Positions 17,410 to 26,965 of a stretch of 38,407 nt of DNA are shown piece by piece. Location of the stretch: NCBI GenBank assembly GCA_017509565.1, contig JAFWPM010000311.1, positions 1 to 38,407 of the forward strand, given 5' to 3'. The first letter of the stretch is position 1. The number at the start of each line of letters is the position of its first letter. The stretch is from Kiritimatiellia bacterium. Lineage in GTDB: Bacteria > Verrucomicrobiota > Kiritimatiellia > RFP12 > JAAYLN01. The notes beneath the pieces are model-generated. The model worked only from the letters and a program-made list of their open reading frames with translations, made no database searches and was not told the origin of the DNA. Made by a program: the position numbers and the translations under genes.

Positions 17410-18885
17410 ATGCCAATTTCCCAGTCCGACATTGAACGAAAACTTGATCCGCCAGCCCCCGCGCGGGGACATCGGCCTCTCCTTAGGGTTGGCGTGCTGA
17501 CTGACATCCACATCACCCCGCCAGAGACCGGCGACGAATGGTACGTGAAGGCGCTGCGGCGTTTCGACGCCGAGCGCGTCGACGCCGTGCTCGTCGCCGG
17601 CGACCTCACCACCTGGTCGCGCCGCTTCGAGTTCGAGGCCGCCGCCGCCGCCTGGCGCAAGGTCTTCCCGGAAGACCGCCGCTCCGACGGCGCCAGGGTC
17701 GAACGCGTCTTCATCGCCGGCAACCACGACGTCGACGGTTTCTTCTACCCCGACGGCAAGTTCGCCTCGAAGGAGGAGGCCCTGCGCGAGAGTTTCTTCT
17801 ACCACCGCGACGAGTGGTGGCGCGAGCTTTTCGGCGAGCCCTACGAGCCGGCCGTGATCAAGGTCGTCAAGGGGTACGCCTTCGTTCTCGTGAACTGGTG
17901 GTCGCGCGCCCCGTCCGTGTACGCCACGAACCCGCCCCGCTTCCCGCTCGCGGCGGACGTCCCGCCCGAGGAGAACCCCGCCCCGGCCTTCCTCGAAAAG
18001 ATCGAGGCGCAACTGCCGGCCGACAAGCCGTTCTTCTTCGTCCAGCACGAGCCCCTCAAGGGCACGGTCTGCCAGTGCGACCCCGACGCCGCGCTCGACG
18101 CCACCGGCGCGATTCTCGCCCGCCACCCGAACTGCATCGCCATCACCGGCCACATGCACTACCCGCTCACCGACGAGCGCTCGATCTGGCAGCGGGAGTT
18201 CACCGCCGTCAACGCCTCGTGCGCCCGCGGTTTCTGCTTCTCCTTCCCCGGCCGCGAAAACGGCCACTCGGTGACGGACTACCACCGCGACCCGCCCTTT
18301 GAGATGGACCGTTTCGACATCCAGGCCGTGCGCCAGGGCTTGACGATGGACGTCTTCCCCGACCGCGTCGTCTTCAAGCGCTTCGACATCGTCTCCGACG
18401 AATCGCTCGGCGAAGACTGGGTCGTCGCGCCGCCGCGGCGCGACGTCGCGCCGCGCTATTCCTTCGCCTCCCGCGCCGCCGCGTCGCGCCCGCCGCGCTT
18501 TCCCGCCGGCGCGGCCGTCTCCGTCCGCGAAATCGACGACGGCCACCGCCGCACGGAGCTCGGCAACGCCCTCGACCCCGCGCCGCGCCGCCAGGTGGTC
18601 GTGTCATTCCAGACCGCGCCTGCCACGGCGGACTCGGACCGCGCCCTCGATTTCTCCGTGACGGCCGAGCTGCGCATCCAGGACATGGCGCAGGCCGTGC
18701 AGGAAAAGCGCGTCTATTCGCCACGCTTCTGGGGTGCCGAAGCCTCCGACACCGGCCCGGTCGAATGCGCCTTCGCCATGGAAAACCTGCCCAAGAAGCG
18801 CGAAATCCGCTTCGTCGTGCGCCCGGTCAACAACTGGGGCAAGGCGGGCGAGCCAATCGCAAGCGAATGGAGAAAATTCGAATGA
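17410..18885 (+). CDS. Calcineurin-like metallophosphoesterase
   Basis: The 491-residue protein has the five blocks of this superfamily: LTDIHI, VAGDLT, AGNHDVD, VQHEP and GHMHYP, spread through about residues 30 to 255, which would bind two metal ions and cleave a phosphate ester. The last 90 residues (from VSFQTAP) look like a beta-rich accessory domain. No signal peptide is visible. A frame upstream to 17248 is open but overlaps the promoter, so the ATG at 17410 is used. Its stop overlaps the next gene start (ATGA). Its place at the head of a glycan locus suggests action on a phosphorylated sugar or nucleotide; the true substrate is unknown. Confidence 0.85.
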   Translation: MPISQSDIERKLDPPAPARGHRPLLRVGVLTDIHITPPETGDEWYVKALRRFDAERVDAVLVAGDLTTWSRRFEFEAAAAAWRKVFPEDRRSDGARVERVFIAGNHDVDGFFYPDGKFASKEEALRESFFYHRDEWWRELFGEPYEPAVIKVVKGYAFVLVNWWSRAPSVYATNPPRFPLAADVPPEENPAPAFLEKIEAQLPADKPFFFVQHEPLKGTVCQCDPDAALDATGAILARHPNCIAITGHMHYPLTDERSIWQREFTAVNASCARGFCFSFPGRENGHSVTDYHRDPPFEMDRFDIQAVRQGLTMDVFPDRVVFKRFDIVSDESLGEDWVVAPPRRDVAPRYSFASRAAASRPPRFPAGAAVSVREIDDGHRRTELGNALDPAPRRQVVVSFQTAPATADSDRALDFSVTAELRIQDMAQAVQEKRVYSPRFWGAEASDTGPVECAFAMENLPKKREIRFVVRPVNNWGKAGEPIASEWRKFE

Positions 18886-21143
18886 AGACGTTCGCGTTCA
18901 CGGCATTCCTGCTCTTCGCCTCGTTCGCCGGGGCGCAGGGGACGTTCTTCCGCGTGGAGTCCGACCCTGCCGGCACCGACTGGTTCGTGGCGCCCGACGG
19001 CAGCCGACTTTTCTCCGTCGGCGTCTGCCACGTCCACCCGCACGGATCCTACAGCCACGCCCTGAAGTACTCGCCGTACAAGCGCTTCGTCGAGGAGAAC
19101 TACCCGTCGCTCGACGCCTGGGCCGGCGAAACGGCCGCGCGCCTCCGCGACTGGGGCTTCACTTCCCTCGGCGCGGCCAGCGACATCGCCCTCCTCGCCG
19201 GCCGCGGGTTCCCGCACGTCTCCCATTCCGCCTTGCGCATGGGCCAGAATTTCGCGACCGCCGAACCGGAGCGTTCGATCTGCCCCTCGAAGGGCGCGCC
19301 CTGCACGGCGCTTCCCAACGTCTTCCACCCCGATTTCCCGGCATTCTGCGACAAGATCGCGGCAGAACGCTGCGCCGCCGCGAAGGACGACCCCAACCTC
19401 ATCGGCTGGTACATCGACAACGAACTCGCCTGGTGGGGCCAGAACAGCCAGCGCACGTCAGGCGCGACCGGCGTCTTCGACGCGATCATGGAATTCCCTC
19501 CCGAGCACAGCGCACGCATTGAGCTCGAAAAATGGCTGGCGGAATTTAACGCAGAGGCGCAGAGCCGCCGAGAAACGCAGAGCGGAAATCCGGCAAATAC
19601 GACTCAAAACACTTCACATATTGGCAATCTCCGCGACAACTCTGCGTCTCTGCGTCTCTGCGTTGAATCCTTTCCCGTCGCCGTCAAAGTCGCATTTCTG
19701 CGGCATTTCGCGCGCACCTACTTCGAGATCACGACCGCCGCGATCCGCCGCCACGATCCGAACCACCTGATTCTGGGCTGCCGCTTCGCCGGTCTCGTCG
19801 GCGCGCATCCCGTGGTGTGGGAGGAGGCGGGCCGCTTCTGCGACGTCGTCTCCTTCAACTGCTACCCGTGGGCGGATCTCGACCACGGCGTCGTCCTCGA
19901 CGAAAAGTGCGGTGTCCCGATGGCCGAGCGCTTCGCCGAATACCACGGCTACGCAAAGAGGCCGATGATCGTCTCGGAGTGGAGCTTCCCGGCGCTCGAC
20001 ACCGGCCGTCCGTGTTTCAAGGGCGCTGGGCAGCGCGTTCCAACGCAGGCAGAGCGCGCCGAGGCGTCGGCGCTCTTCCTGCGCACGATGCTCGCGCAGC
20101 CGTTCGTCGTGGGGTGCGAATACTTCATGTGGTGCGACCGGCCGGCGCAGGGTGCGGGAAAGGCCAACGCCGAGGACTGCAACTACGGTCTCGTGAACGA
20201 GGAAAACGTCCCCTACGACCAGTTGCTCGCGGCAATTTCGCCGCTTCTACACGATGCGGCGACACTGCGTCATGAGGTCGCGATGCCCGAGACGCAACTA
20301 CAAGCGGACAACAGCAAGCCCTCCGAGCGCGAGCGCTACTTCGCCGAAGCGGCGGCGAGTGTCGCCTCCAATACGGGTTTTGTCGCCGGGGCACCGTCCC
20401 GGGCGGTTGCTTGCTTCACGCGCGGGGCCGACGACTCGTGGACGCTCTCCAATGCCTTCGTGCGCGTTTCCGGGCGCATCGGCTCGCAATATGCCGCTGA
20501 TGAAATCGCCTTCGGCGGCAGGGCCGTCGGGCGCATCGGCGCGATGCTCCAGCTCGTGGAGAACGGCTCCAACGTCTGGATCGACGCGGAGCGCGCCACC
20601 GCCGTTGCGCCCGCCACGGACGCAGCGACTGGCATCGTCTCCGTCACGGCCCGTACCGAGGCGGCAGGCCGGTTCGCCGTGTCCTTGCGGCTTTCGCTCG
20701 CCCCGGTCGCGCGCGACCTGCTCGCCGAAATCGTTTCGGTGGAAAACCTTGGCGGCGAACCGATCGTCGCATGGCTGCCGTTCCTGCGCACGTGGTCGCT
20801 CGAAGAAAGGCCCGTCGCGGTGCCGATGGTCCTCGACCGTTGGGGCGTCCCCTGCGAAGCGCAGTGGCGGCTTCCAGGAGGCGGCGTGTGGGGCGTGGAG
20901 TCCTCCGATCCCTCGGCCAAGCGCTTCCGCTTCTTCGTCGATCCGCGCGGCGGCCAGCACCCGGACATCAGGTTCGCGCCAATGGCGCCGCGCGCCCCGT
21001 ACCCGGCCGCCGACGCTGCGGCGCAATCGCCGGTTCTTCCCCGCCACCCCTCGCCGCCGATTCCGACGGGATCGGTCTGGACTCCCTCTGTGCCTACCGG
21101 GGCGCGAATCTACTGCAAGCCAGCCGCCGGAGGTGCCGAATGA
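18882..21143 (+). CDS. Secreted clan GH-A glycosidase, beta-agarase (GH50)-like, with in-frame palindromic insert
   Basis: The 753-residue protein starts with a signal peptide (MKTFAFTAFLLFASFAGAQG). The barrel holds GWYIDNELAW with likely acid/base E181, and VSEWSF with likely nucleophile E366, a pattern shared with agarase-like GH50 and GH42-type enzymes. A C-terminal beta-rich domain starts near residue 480. It is a paralogue of the gene at 31068. Compared with it, a segment after LAEF is about 29 residues longer and is encoded by a 117-base inverted-repeat element (19548-19664). The ATG overlaps the previous stop and the stop overlaps the next ATG. Family assignment is by motif resemblance only; the substrate may be agar-like or another galactan. 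Confidence 0.7.
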   Translation: MKTFAFTAFLLFASFAGAQGTFFRVESDPAGTDWFVAPDGSRLFSVGVCHVHPHGSYSHALKYSPYKRFVEENYPSLDAWAGETAARLRDWGFTSLGAASDIALLAGRGFPHVSHSALRMGQNFATAEPERSICPSKGAPCTALPNVFHPDFPAFCDKIAAERCAAAKDDPNLIGWYIDNELAWWGQNSQRTSGATGVFDAIMEFPPEHSARIELEKWLAEFNAEAQSRRETQSGNPANTTQNTSHIGNLRDNSASLRLCVESFPVAVKVAFLRHFARTYFEITTAAIRRHDPNHLILGCRFAGLVGAHPVVWEEAGRFCDVVSFNCYPWADLDHGVVLDEKCGVPMAERFAEYHGYAKRPMIVSEWSFPALDTGRPCFKGAGQRVPTQAERAEASALFLRTMLAQPFVVGCEYFMWCDRPAQGAGKANAEDCNYGLVNEENVPYDQLLAAISPLLHDAATLRHEVAMPETQLQADNSKPSERERYFAEAAASVASNTGFVAGAPSRAVACFTRGADDSWTLSNAFVRVSGRIGSQYAADEIAFGGRAVGRIGAMLQLVENGSNVWIDAERATAVAPATDAATGIVSVTARTEAAGRFAVSLRLSLAPVARDLLAEIVSVENLGGEPIVAWLPFLRTWSLEERPVAVPMVLDRWGVPCEAQWRLPGGGVWGVESSDPSAKRFRFFVDPRGGQHPDIRFAPMAPRAPYPAADAAAQSPVLPRHPSPPIPTGSVWTPSVPTGARIYCKPAAGGAE
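19548..19664 (+). repeat. Palindromic repeat element inserted in frame in the agarase-like gene
   Basis: The left arm AACGCAGAGGCGCAGAG (19548-19564) is an inverted copy of the right end (19648-19664) with one mismatch, and the right arm repeats CTCTGCGT three times from 19640. The whole is 117 bases, exactly 39 codons, so the frame is kept. Composition and codon use differ from the gene around it. Confidence 0.8.
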
Positions 21144-22255
21144 AAAACCGCCCGCTCTCCTCTCTTTTCCGCGCCATCGCCGCGCTCGTGCTTCCCGGCG
21201 CGGGCGCCGCCGCTTCCGTCGCCGATCTGCCGCCGCTCTTCTGGCGCGACTGTGCGACGCTCGACATCGAAGGCCGCGGCTTCCCCGGCGAAACCTCCTC
21301 GCCCTACGTCCGCATCCCGGACCGCTGGAAGGACGCAATCCCGGAGGGCGTCTGGCGCAACTCGCGCACCTCGATGGGGATGTGCGTCCGCTTCGTCACC
21401 GACTCGCCCGCCGTCGGCGTGCGGTGGAGCGCCGCCGCGCTCCCGCCGCCGCACCCGCAGATGGCGCCGGGCGGGCAGACCGGCATCGACGTCTACAGGC
21501 GCGCCCCCGGCGGCGAGTGGACGCACTGCCGCATGGCGACGCCGGACCCGAAGACCAAGCGCGGCGAACTGCTCCTCGACTGGACGCCCGGCGACGAATG
21601 CCTCGTCTATCTGCCGATGCGCATCCCGAATCTCGCATCGTTCGAAATCGGCGTCGCGGAAGGAAGTTCCTTCGACCCGCCGCCGCCGCATGCGGTCGCC
21701 AAGCCCGTCGTGCACTACGGCACCTCGATCGTGCATGGCTCTCGCGCCTCGCGCCCCGGCATGGCCTTTCCCGCGATCTACTCGCGCCTTGCGGATGTCG
21801 AAGTCGTGAATCTCGGCTTCCCGGGCCTCGGAAAAATGGAGCTGCCGATGGCCGATCTCCTCGCCGAAATCGACGCCGCGCTCTACATCGTCGATTGCGA
21901 CTGGAACATGGAGGCCGAGGAGCAGCAGGAGCGCTACGAGGCCTTCGTCCGGCGGCTTGGCGGGCTGAAGCCCGCCGCTCCGATACTCCTTTGCGGCGGC
22001 TGCACTGAAACCGGCGTCGCGCGCACGCAAGAGGTCTTCGCAAAGGGCGTCTACGACAAGCTCAAGGCCGAAGACCCGGAAAAGTGGGCGAACCTGCACT
22101 TCCTCTCCGGCGTCGGGCAGCTGCCCGTTTCCTCCGACGCCACCACGGACCACATCCACCCCAACGACTACGGCCTAGCCCACATGGGCCCGATTTACGC
22201 CGAAGCCGTGAAGCACATCCTTTTCGCAAACCCCAACAAGGAAAACGAACCATGA
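21140..22255 (+). CDS. SGNH/GDSL-type esterase, secreted
   Basis: The 371-residue protein has an N-terminal hydrophobic signal (AIAALVLPGAGAAAS). Residues about 25 to 175 form a beta-rich N-terminal domain seen in many carbohydrate-active SGNH hydrolases. The SGNH block I is HYGTSIVHGS with nucleophile S196, block II Gly is in LGFPGLGKME, and block V is TDHIHPND with D337 and H340. The role is likely deacetylation or other de-esterification of a glycan. It overlaps both neighbours by ATGA, so it is part of a tightly coupled trio with the agarase-like enzyme and the triplicate-module protein. Confidence 0.85.
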   Translation: MKNRPLSSLFRAIAALVLPGAGAAASVADLPPLFWRDCATLDIEGRGFPGETSSPYVRIPDRWKDAIPEGVWRNSRTSMGMCVRFVTDSPAVGVRWSAAALPPPHPQMAPGGQTGIDVYRRAPGGEWTHCRMATPDPKTKRGELLLDWTPGDECLVYLPMRIPNLASFEIGVAEGSSFDPPPPHAVAKPVVHYGTSIVHGSRASRPGMAFPAIYSRLADVEVVNLGFPGLGKMELPMADLLAEIDAALYIVDCDWNMEAEEQQERYEAFVRRLGGLKPAAPILLCGGCTETGVARTQEVFAKGVYDKLKAEDPEKWANLHFLSGVGQLPVSSDATTDHIHPNDYGLAHMGPIYAEAVKHILFANPNKENEP

Positions 22256-24819
22256 AAACACCACGATTCATCGCATCCGGTCTTGCGTTCGCCTGTGCTC
22301 TCGCAGTGCCAAGCACGGGTTCCGCCCGCACCGTCTACGACGCCGGGAAGGCGCTCCGCGCCAACTGCACCGCCGAAACCGGCGCCTACGCCAACCCCTA
22401 CACCGACGAAAACGGCGGCGTGTGGGGGTATTACATCGGCAACCTCGCGCTGACGACGACTTCCACGCTCAATTCCGGAACCTACTCGTGGAGCGGAAAT
22501 CCGCTCGCCGGTTTTGCCGTCGACAACGGGAAGCAGGCCACGAGCGTCCGCGTTTACAACTCCGACACGGCGAAAGAACTATCCAATGGCGAAACGCTCC
22601 AACCAAGCGAACTGATCCTCTTCCCCGGAAACAGCGACAACCAAAACGCCTGCGTCCGCTTCACCGCCCCATCCGCCGGTTGGTATTCGGCTTTCGTCTC
22701 CGCACACGATCTGGCAAAGGAAAACTCGGCATCCGTCAATTCCGGCACGATGGTGACGGTCATGGCGCAGGGGAACACGCTTGTCCAGCAGATCGTTTCG
22801 TGCGAGAAATACGCTGACGCATCCTCGACTCTACGGTTTGATTTCCAGATGCCGGTGCGCTACCTCGCCGCCGGCGATGCGATCACCGTCTTCGTCGGGC
22901 GCAACGGGGCTAACTCCAGCGACAACACGGGCGTCACGTTCATCGTCACGAAGGAGGACGAAGGCGCGTTCTACGACAGCGGCTTGGCGATGACGAACAA
23001 CCTCGCCACCCGCTACGAGAACCCCTACGGCTCGATCGCGGAAGGAACCTGGTATTACTTGATCGCGACCGCGCCGTCCAAAGACGCGGCTCCGCAGAAC
23101 GTTTCCTCCGCGGCCGGGTCGCGCTTCAAGGAATCCGGTGCCAACTCTTCGCAAAACGGCTTCTTCATCGAAGACCGGATCGGCTCGGCTCCATATTTCG
23201 TCGCGAACGAGACGGCTTCCCTGCAAGCAAACATCGCGCCATGCGAACTGCGGGTACACACGCACGCCGGCGACAACTCCTACACCAAATGGCCCGTTCT
23301 CCGCTTCCGCCCTCCCGTGAGCGGCTTCTACTCCGCTTCGATCGTCGCGCGAGACGTCGCGCGCGGAACGGCGGCAACCGCCAACGGCGTCGATGTCTAC
23401 CTGTTCGTCGCGGACACTCTCGTCACAAACGCCTACGTATCGCTCGAATCGTTCGCCTCCACCGCGCATCTGACATTCGACTCCCGCCTCATGGCGGCAG
23501 GCGAACCAATCGACATCGTCATCTCTCCGTCGGGGGACTACTACAGCGACGCCACAGGCATTTCGGCCATCTTCCGGCGGGATGGCGACTCCATCTGCGA
23601 CGCGGGGATTTCGTATTACAAGGAGCATGAATCCAGAAGATGCTCCAACTACTTTTCCGACCAGTCGGACAACGCGGCAAAATGGCTGCTGGCGATGAAA
23701 TCCGATCCTTGGCTGGAGGCGCACTCCCCTCTCGGCACGTATCTCACCCCCGCCGGCACCACCCTTGACTGGTGGACGCACGCCACAGGCACCAGCAACA
23801 ACGGCACGGCCCCGCGCTTCGCAATGGCGACAAACGGCATAGCCTCCGTCGACAGCCTGTATGTGAGTGCCACGGCACCGCTTCTGTCCACGACGCCATT
23901 CGAGATTGTTGCGCAGCCAAGCGCAACCAAGAGTCCTTCATTGCGGGCCGAAGTTCCGTCGGACGGCGTGTATCGCGCCCGCGGCTACGCCCGCGACCTG
24001 ATCGTCGGCACGGCAGCCAATGGCGTCCGCGCCCTGCTTTCGGCCGGCGGCTATGGTCCCGATTCCGTCATCGTGTCGCGAGACAACGGCTCGGCATATC
24101 CATACGAGGCTGCGGTTGCCGCCGGCAGCCTCTGGATGAAGTCGGGCGAAGCGTTGTATTTCACCGTTGATTCGATGTCTGACTCGGCTTCCGACTCCAC
24201 CGCAATTTCCGCGTGCTACGTCCGCGAGGGCGACATCCCCGCTTCCCGCGTCGTGAACGTGGACATCGGCGCGGCGGGCGAGGGCAAACTCTCGCCCTTC
24301 GCCGGTCGCGGCCGCGAGGGCTTCTCGGACTGGACGGCGTGGAACGCGCTGCGTCCCGGCGACTCCGCCGCCGCCGCCGTGGAAAACTGCCGCGAAGCGG
24401 ACGGCACCACGCGCCGCAACGTGACGGTCGCGCTTGAGCGCTCCTCTCCCGGCGCGGCCGCTTCCGGCGCGACCGGCTGCGCGATGCTCGACACGGGCGT
24501 CTCATCTACCGGCGCGGCCGACGCCACCGCCTTCACGGTTTCGGGGCTCGTCCCCGGCGCCGCCTACACGCTCTACCTCTACGGCACGGGCGACGCCGCC
24601 TTCACCGTGGGCGGCGAAAGCAAGGGCCTCGAAGGCCAGTGGCTGCGCTCCGACTGCGAGCCATGCTTCGCCCGCTTCGATGCGGCCGCCGACGCAAGCG
24701 GCAAAATCGCCGGCTCGTTCGCCGCCTCCACCGCCGAGGGCGCAGCGTTCTCTGGCCTTTCCATCGTCGGCGAGTTCCCCCAGTATGCTCCGTCGGCCTT
24801 CACGCTGGTGATACGGTAG
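22252..24819 (+). CDS. Large secreted protein with a triplicated module, family unknown
   Basis: The 855-residue protein begins with a signal peptide (LAFACALAVPSTGSA). It contains three similar modules of about 210 residues, starting near residues 28 (VYDAGKAL), 242 (FYDSGLAM) and 451 (ICDAGISY). Each has a second motif: VRFTAPSAGWYSAF, LRFRPPVSGFYSAS and LRAEVPSDGVYRAR, followed by A-D and a G-A-containing stretch. The last 195 residues (from VVNVDIGAAG) form a separate beta-rich domain. No catalytic motif is recognised. The repeat style suggests glycan binding on the cell surface or as a scaffold for the two upstream enzymes. Function is inferred from position only. The ATG overlaps the previous stop. 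Confidence 0.65.
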   Translation: MKTPRFIASGLAFACALAVPSTGSARTVYDAGKALRANCTAETGAYANPYTDENGGVWGYYIGNLALTTTSTLNSGTYSWSGNPLAGFAVDNGKQATSVRVYNSDTAKELSNGETLQPSELILFPGNSDNQNACVRFTAPSAGWYSAFVSAHDLAKENSASVNSGTMVTVMAQGNTLVQQIVSCEKYADASSTLRFDFQMPVRYLAAGDAITVFVGRNGANSSDNTGVTFIVTKEDEGAFYDSGLAMTNNLATRYENPYGSIAEGTWYYLIATAPSKDAAPQNVSSAAGSRFKESGANSSQNGFFIEDRIGSAPYFVANETASLQANIAPCELRVHTHAGDNSYTKWPVLRFRPPVSGFYSASIVARDVARGTAATANGVDVYLFVADTLVTNAYVSLESFASTAHLTFDSRLMAAGEPIDIVISPSGDYYSDATGISAIFRRDGDSICDAGISYYKEHESRRCSNYFSDQSDNAAKWLLAMKSDPWLEAHSPLGTYLTPAGTTLDWWTHATGTSNNGTAPRFAMATNGIASVDSLYVSATAPLLSTTPFEIVAQPSATKSPSLRAEVPSDGVYRARGYARDLIVGTAANGVRALLSAGGYGPDSVIVSRDNGSAYPYEAAVAAGSLWMKSGEALYFTVDSMSDSASDSTAISACYVREGDIPASRVVNVDIGAAGEGKLSPFAGRGREGFSDWTAWNALRPGDSAAAAVENCREADGTTRRNVTVALERSSPGAAASGATGCAMLDTGVSSTGAADATAFTVSGLVPGAAYTLYLYGTGDAAFTVGGESKGLEGQWLRSDCEPCFARFDAAADASGKIAGSFAASTAEGAAFSGLSIVGEFPQYAPSAFTLVIR

Positions 24820-24842
24820 AAACAGGAAGTCACGGCACCTAG

Positions 24843-25994
24843 ATGATCTCTTCCCAGAAAGACGGCCAACGCTCCGGCTTCTTCCCCCCGATTGGCCAAT
24901 ACGCGCCAAACACGCGCTACCACGAGGGGATACCGTCGCTCGCGGCGTCGCCTTCCGGGGGACGCCTCTGGGCGACGTGGTATGCCAGCGCGACCGGGTG
25001 CGAAGTCGCCGACAACTACCTGATCCTTTCGACAAGCGCGGACGACGGCGCGACATGGCGGGAAGTCCTCGTTTACGACCCGGACCCCAACGGCCCGGTG
25101 CGCGCCTTCGATCCCGAACTCTGGGTCGCGCCCGACGGCCTCATGCGGTGGAGCTGGACGGAGCGGACCTGCCAGCCCGCCGCCGACCCCGGCGACAAAT
25201 ACGCGGGATGCCACAGCGACCCATCGTGCGACAGGCTCATGATGGCCGAACTCGACCCGGACGCCGAGCCGGACGCCGCCGCGATGGCGGATTCCTGCGG
25301 CGTCCGCCAGATAGCGCGGGGTGTGATGATGTGCAAGCCCACGGTTCTTTCCGACGGCACGTGGCTCCTGCCCGTGGCGCACTGGAAAGAAGCGCCCAGC
25401 GCGTGTGTGGTCGCCTCGACGGACGGCGGCAAGACCTTCGCGGGGCGCGGCGGCGCGACGCTCCCGGAAAGCGAGCGGACGTTCGACGAACACCAGATCG
25501 TCGAACTCGCGGATGGGCGGCTGCGGCTCTACATCCGCACGGCGAAGGGGCCGCACGCACTATGGGAGGCCGAATCGGCCGATGGCGGGCGGACGTGGAC
25601 CGCGCCAAGGCCATCCGCGCTGCCGCATACGAGTTCGCGCTTTTTCGTGCGGCGGCTTTCTTCAGGCAACCTCCTCATGGTCAAGAACGGCCTACCCGGC
25701 GAACCGGGATCGGCGCGGCGCGACATGACTGCGTATCTCTCCGGGGACGACGGCGCGACATGGCCATGGGCGCTGCCTCTCGACACCGGACGCGAAAAAG
25801 TGTCCTACCCCGACGGCCAGCAACTTCCCGACGGCAGGATCGCCGTCGTTTACGACTGCGACCGCACCGGCGCGAGGCAGATCCTCTTCGCCTGTTTCCG
25901 CGAGGAGGACATCAAAGAAGGACGCTTCCTCTCTGCGGATTCCCACGCGATGCGGACGGTGCATTCAAAGAACGACTCATCGGACACACAATGA
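24843..25994 (+). CDS. BNR/Asp-box sialidase-like protein
   Basis: The 383-residue protein is a six-bladed propeller of the sialidase superfamily. Four Asp boxes are clear: STSADDGATW, STDGGKTF, SADGGRTW and SGDDGATW. No classical FRIP motif or signal peptide is seen, so it may act in the cytoplasm and not on sialic acid. Many such proteins in PVC bacteria have other glycan substrates. The ATG at 24843 has no good ribosome binding site nearby; AGGAAG is about 16 bases upstream. The stop overlaps the aldo/keto reductase start by ATGA. Confidence 0.8.
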   Translation: MISSQKDGQRSGFFPPIGQYAPNTRYHEGIPSLAASPSGGRLWATWYASATGCEVADNYLILSTSADDGATWREVLVYDPDPNGPVRAFDPELWVAPDGLMRWSWTERTCQPAADPGDKYAGCHSDPSCDRLMMAELDPDAEPDAAAMADSCGVRQIARGVMMCKPTVLSDGTWLLPVAHWKEAPSACVVASTDGGKTFAGRGGATLPESERTFDEHQIVELADGRLRLYIRTAKGPHALWEAESADGGRTWTAPRPSALPHTSSRFFVRRLSSGNLLMVKNGLPGEPGSARRDMTAYLSGDDGATWPWALPLDTGREKVSYPDGQQLPDGRIAVVYDCDRTGARQILFACFREEDIKEGRFLSADSHAMRTVHSKNDSSDTQ

Positions 25995-26965
25995 AAATAT
26001 CACGAACTGTCTCTATAACGGGCGTCCCCAAGCCGGCGCACCGGATGTTCTTCGGCACGGCGATTCCCGCGATGCTGGAGGGAGGAGACGCAAACTCCCT
26101 CCTTTCAGCCGCCGTGGACGCCGGCTTCAACGCCATCGACACTGCGCGCGGGTACGCCCGGGCCGAGGAGTCGATCGCCAAGTGGCTGAAGGCGGCGCCT
26201 GGCAACCGCGACCGCATCGTCCTCCTCACGAAGTGCTGCGACATGTTCGGCGACCGCACCCAAAAGGTCGTGACCGCCGAGCGCATCCGCAAGGAGATGG
26301 ACGAGTCGCTGCGCACCCTCGGCACCGACCACGTGGATGTCTTCCTCCTGCACCGCGACGACCCGACGCACCCCGTTTCAGAATACGTCGAGACGCTGGA
26401 GGCACTGCGCCGCGAGGGCAAGTGCCTCTCCTACGGCGGCAGCAACTGGACGCACTCCCGGCTCGCGGAAGCCAACGCCTACGCCGCCGCCCACGGCTGC
26501 CAGGGCATGACGCTCTCCTCGCCGCACTACGGCCTCGCCGAGCAGGTGCGCGACCCCTGGGGAGGAGACTGCGTGACCGCGACCGGCGCGGCCATGGCCG
26601 ACGCCCGCGCGTGGTATCGCGAAACCCGAATGCCACTGCTCGCCTACTCCTCGCTCGGGCGCGGCTTCTTCTCCGGCGCCTTCAAGGCCGCCGACCTCGA
26701 CGGCGCGAAGCGCGTGCTCGACGACGTCGCGCAGCGCGGCTATCTCTGCGATGCCAACCTGAAGCGCCTCGCACGCGCCGAGGAGATCGCCGCCGCCCAC
26801 GGCGTCCACGTCGCGACCGTCGCGATGGCCTACCTCCTCACGGACGAGATGAACACGCTCGCCGTCGTCAGCATGCCGCAGCCCGAACTTCTCCAAGCCA
26901 ACCTCAAGGTCTTCGATTTCGAATTCGCCCCCGGCGAACGCGAAAGCCTGTCTGCGATCCAATAA
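25991..26965 (+). CDS. Aldo/keto reductase
   Basis: The 324-residue protein has the AKR tetrad in order: Asp and Tyr in AIDTARGYARAEES, Lys in LLTKCC, and His in FLLHRDDP. GGSNWTHSRL and AVVSMPQPELLQANLKVFDF are the usual cofactor-side segments. It would reduce or oxidise a sugar carbonyl with NADP(H). Coupled to the sialidase-like gene by an ATGA overlap, it probably works on a released monosaccharide. Its stop codon overlaps the first bases of the repeat element at 26964. Confidence 0.92.
   Translation: MKISRTVSITGVPKPAHRMFFGTAIPAMLEGGDANSLLSAAVDAGFNAIDTARGYARAEESIAKWLKAAPGNRDRIVLLTKCCDMFGDRTQKVVTAERIRKEMDESLRTLGTDHVDVFLLHRDDPTHPVSEYVETLEALRREGKCLSYGGSNWTHSRLAEANAYAAAHGCQGMTLSSPHYGLAEQVRDPWGGDCVTATGAAMADARAWYRETRMPLLAYSSLGRGFFSGAFKAADLDGAKRVLDDVAQRGYLCDANLKRLARAEEIAAAHGVHVATVAMAYLLTDEMNTLAVVSMPQPELLQANLKVFDFEFAPGERESLSAIQ

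Noticed and set aside
20254-22008. Long plus-strand frame of 584 codons over the agarase-like and SGNH genes
   Set aside because: Its translation is Arg/Pro/Ala-rich without motifs and crosses two genes with clear catalytic residues and signal peptides in another frame.
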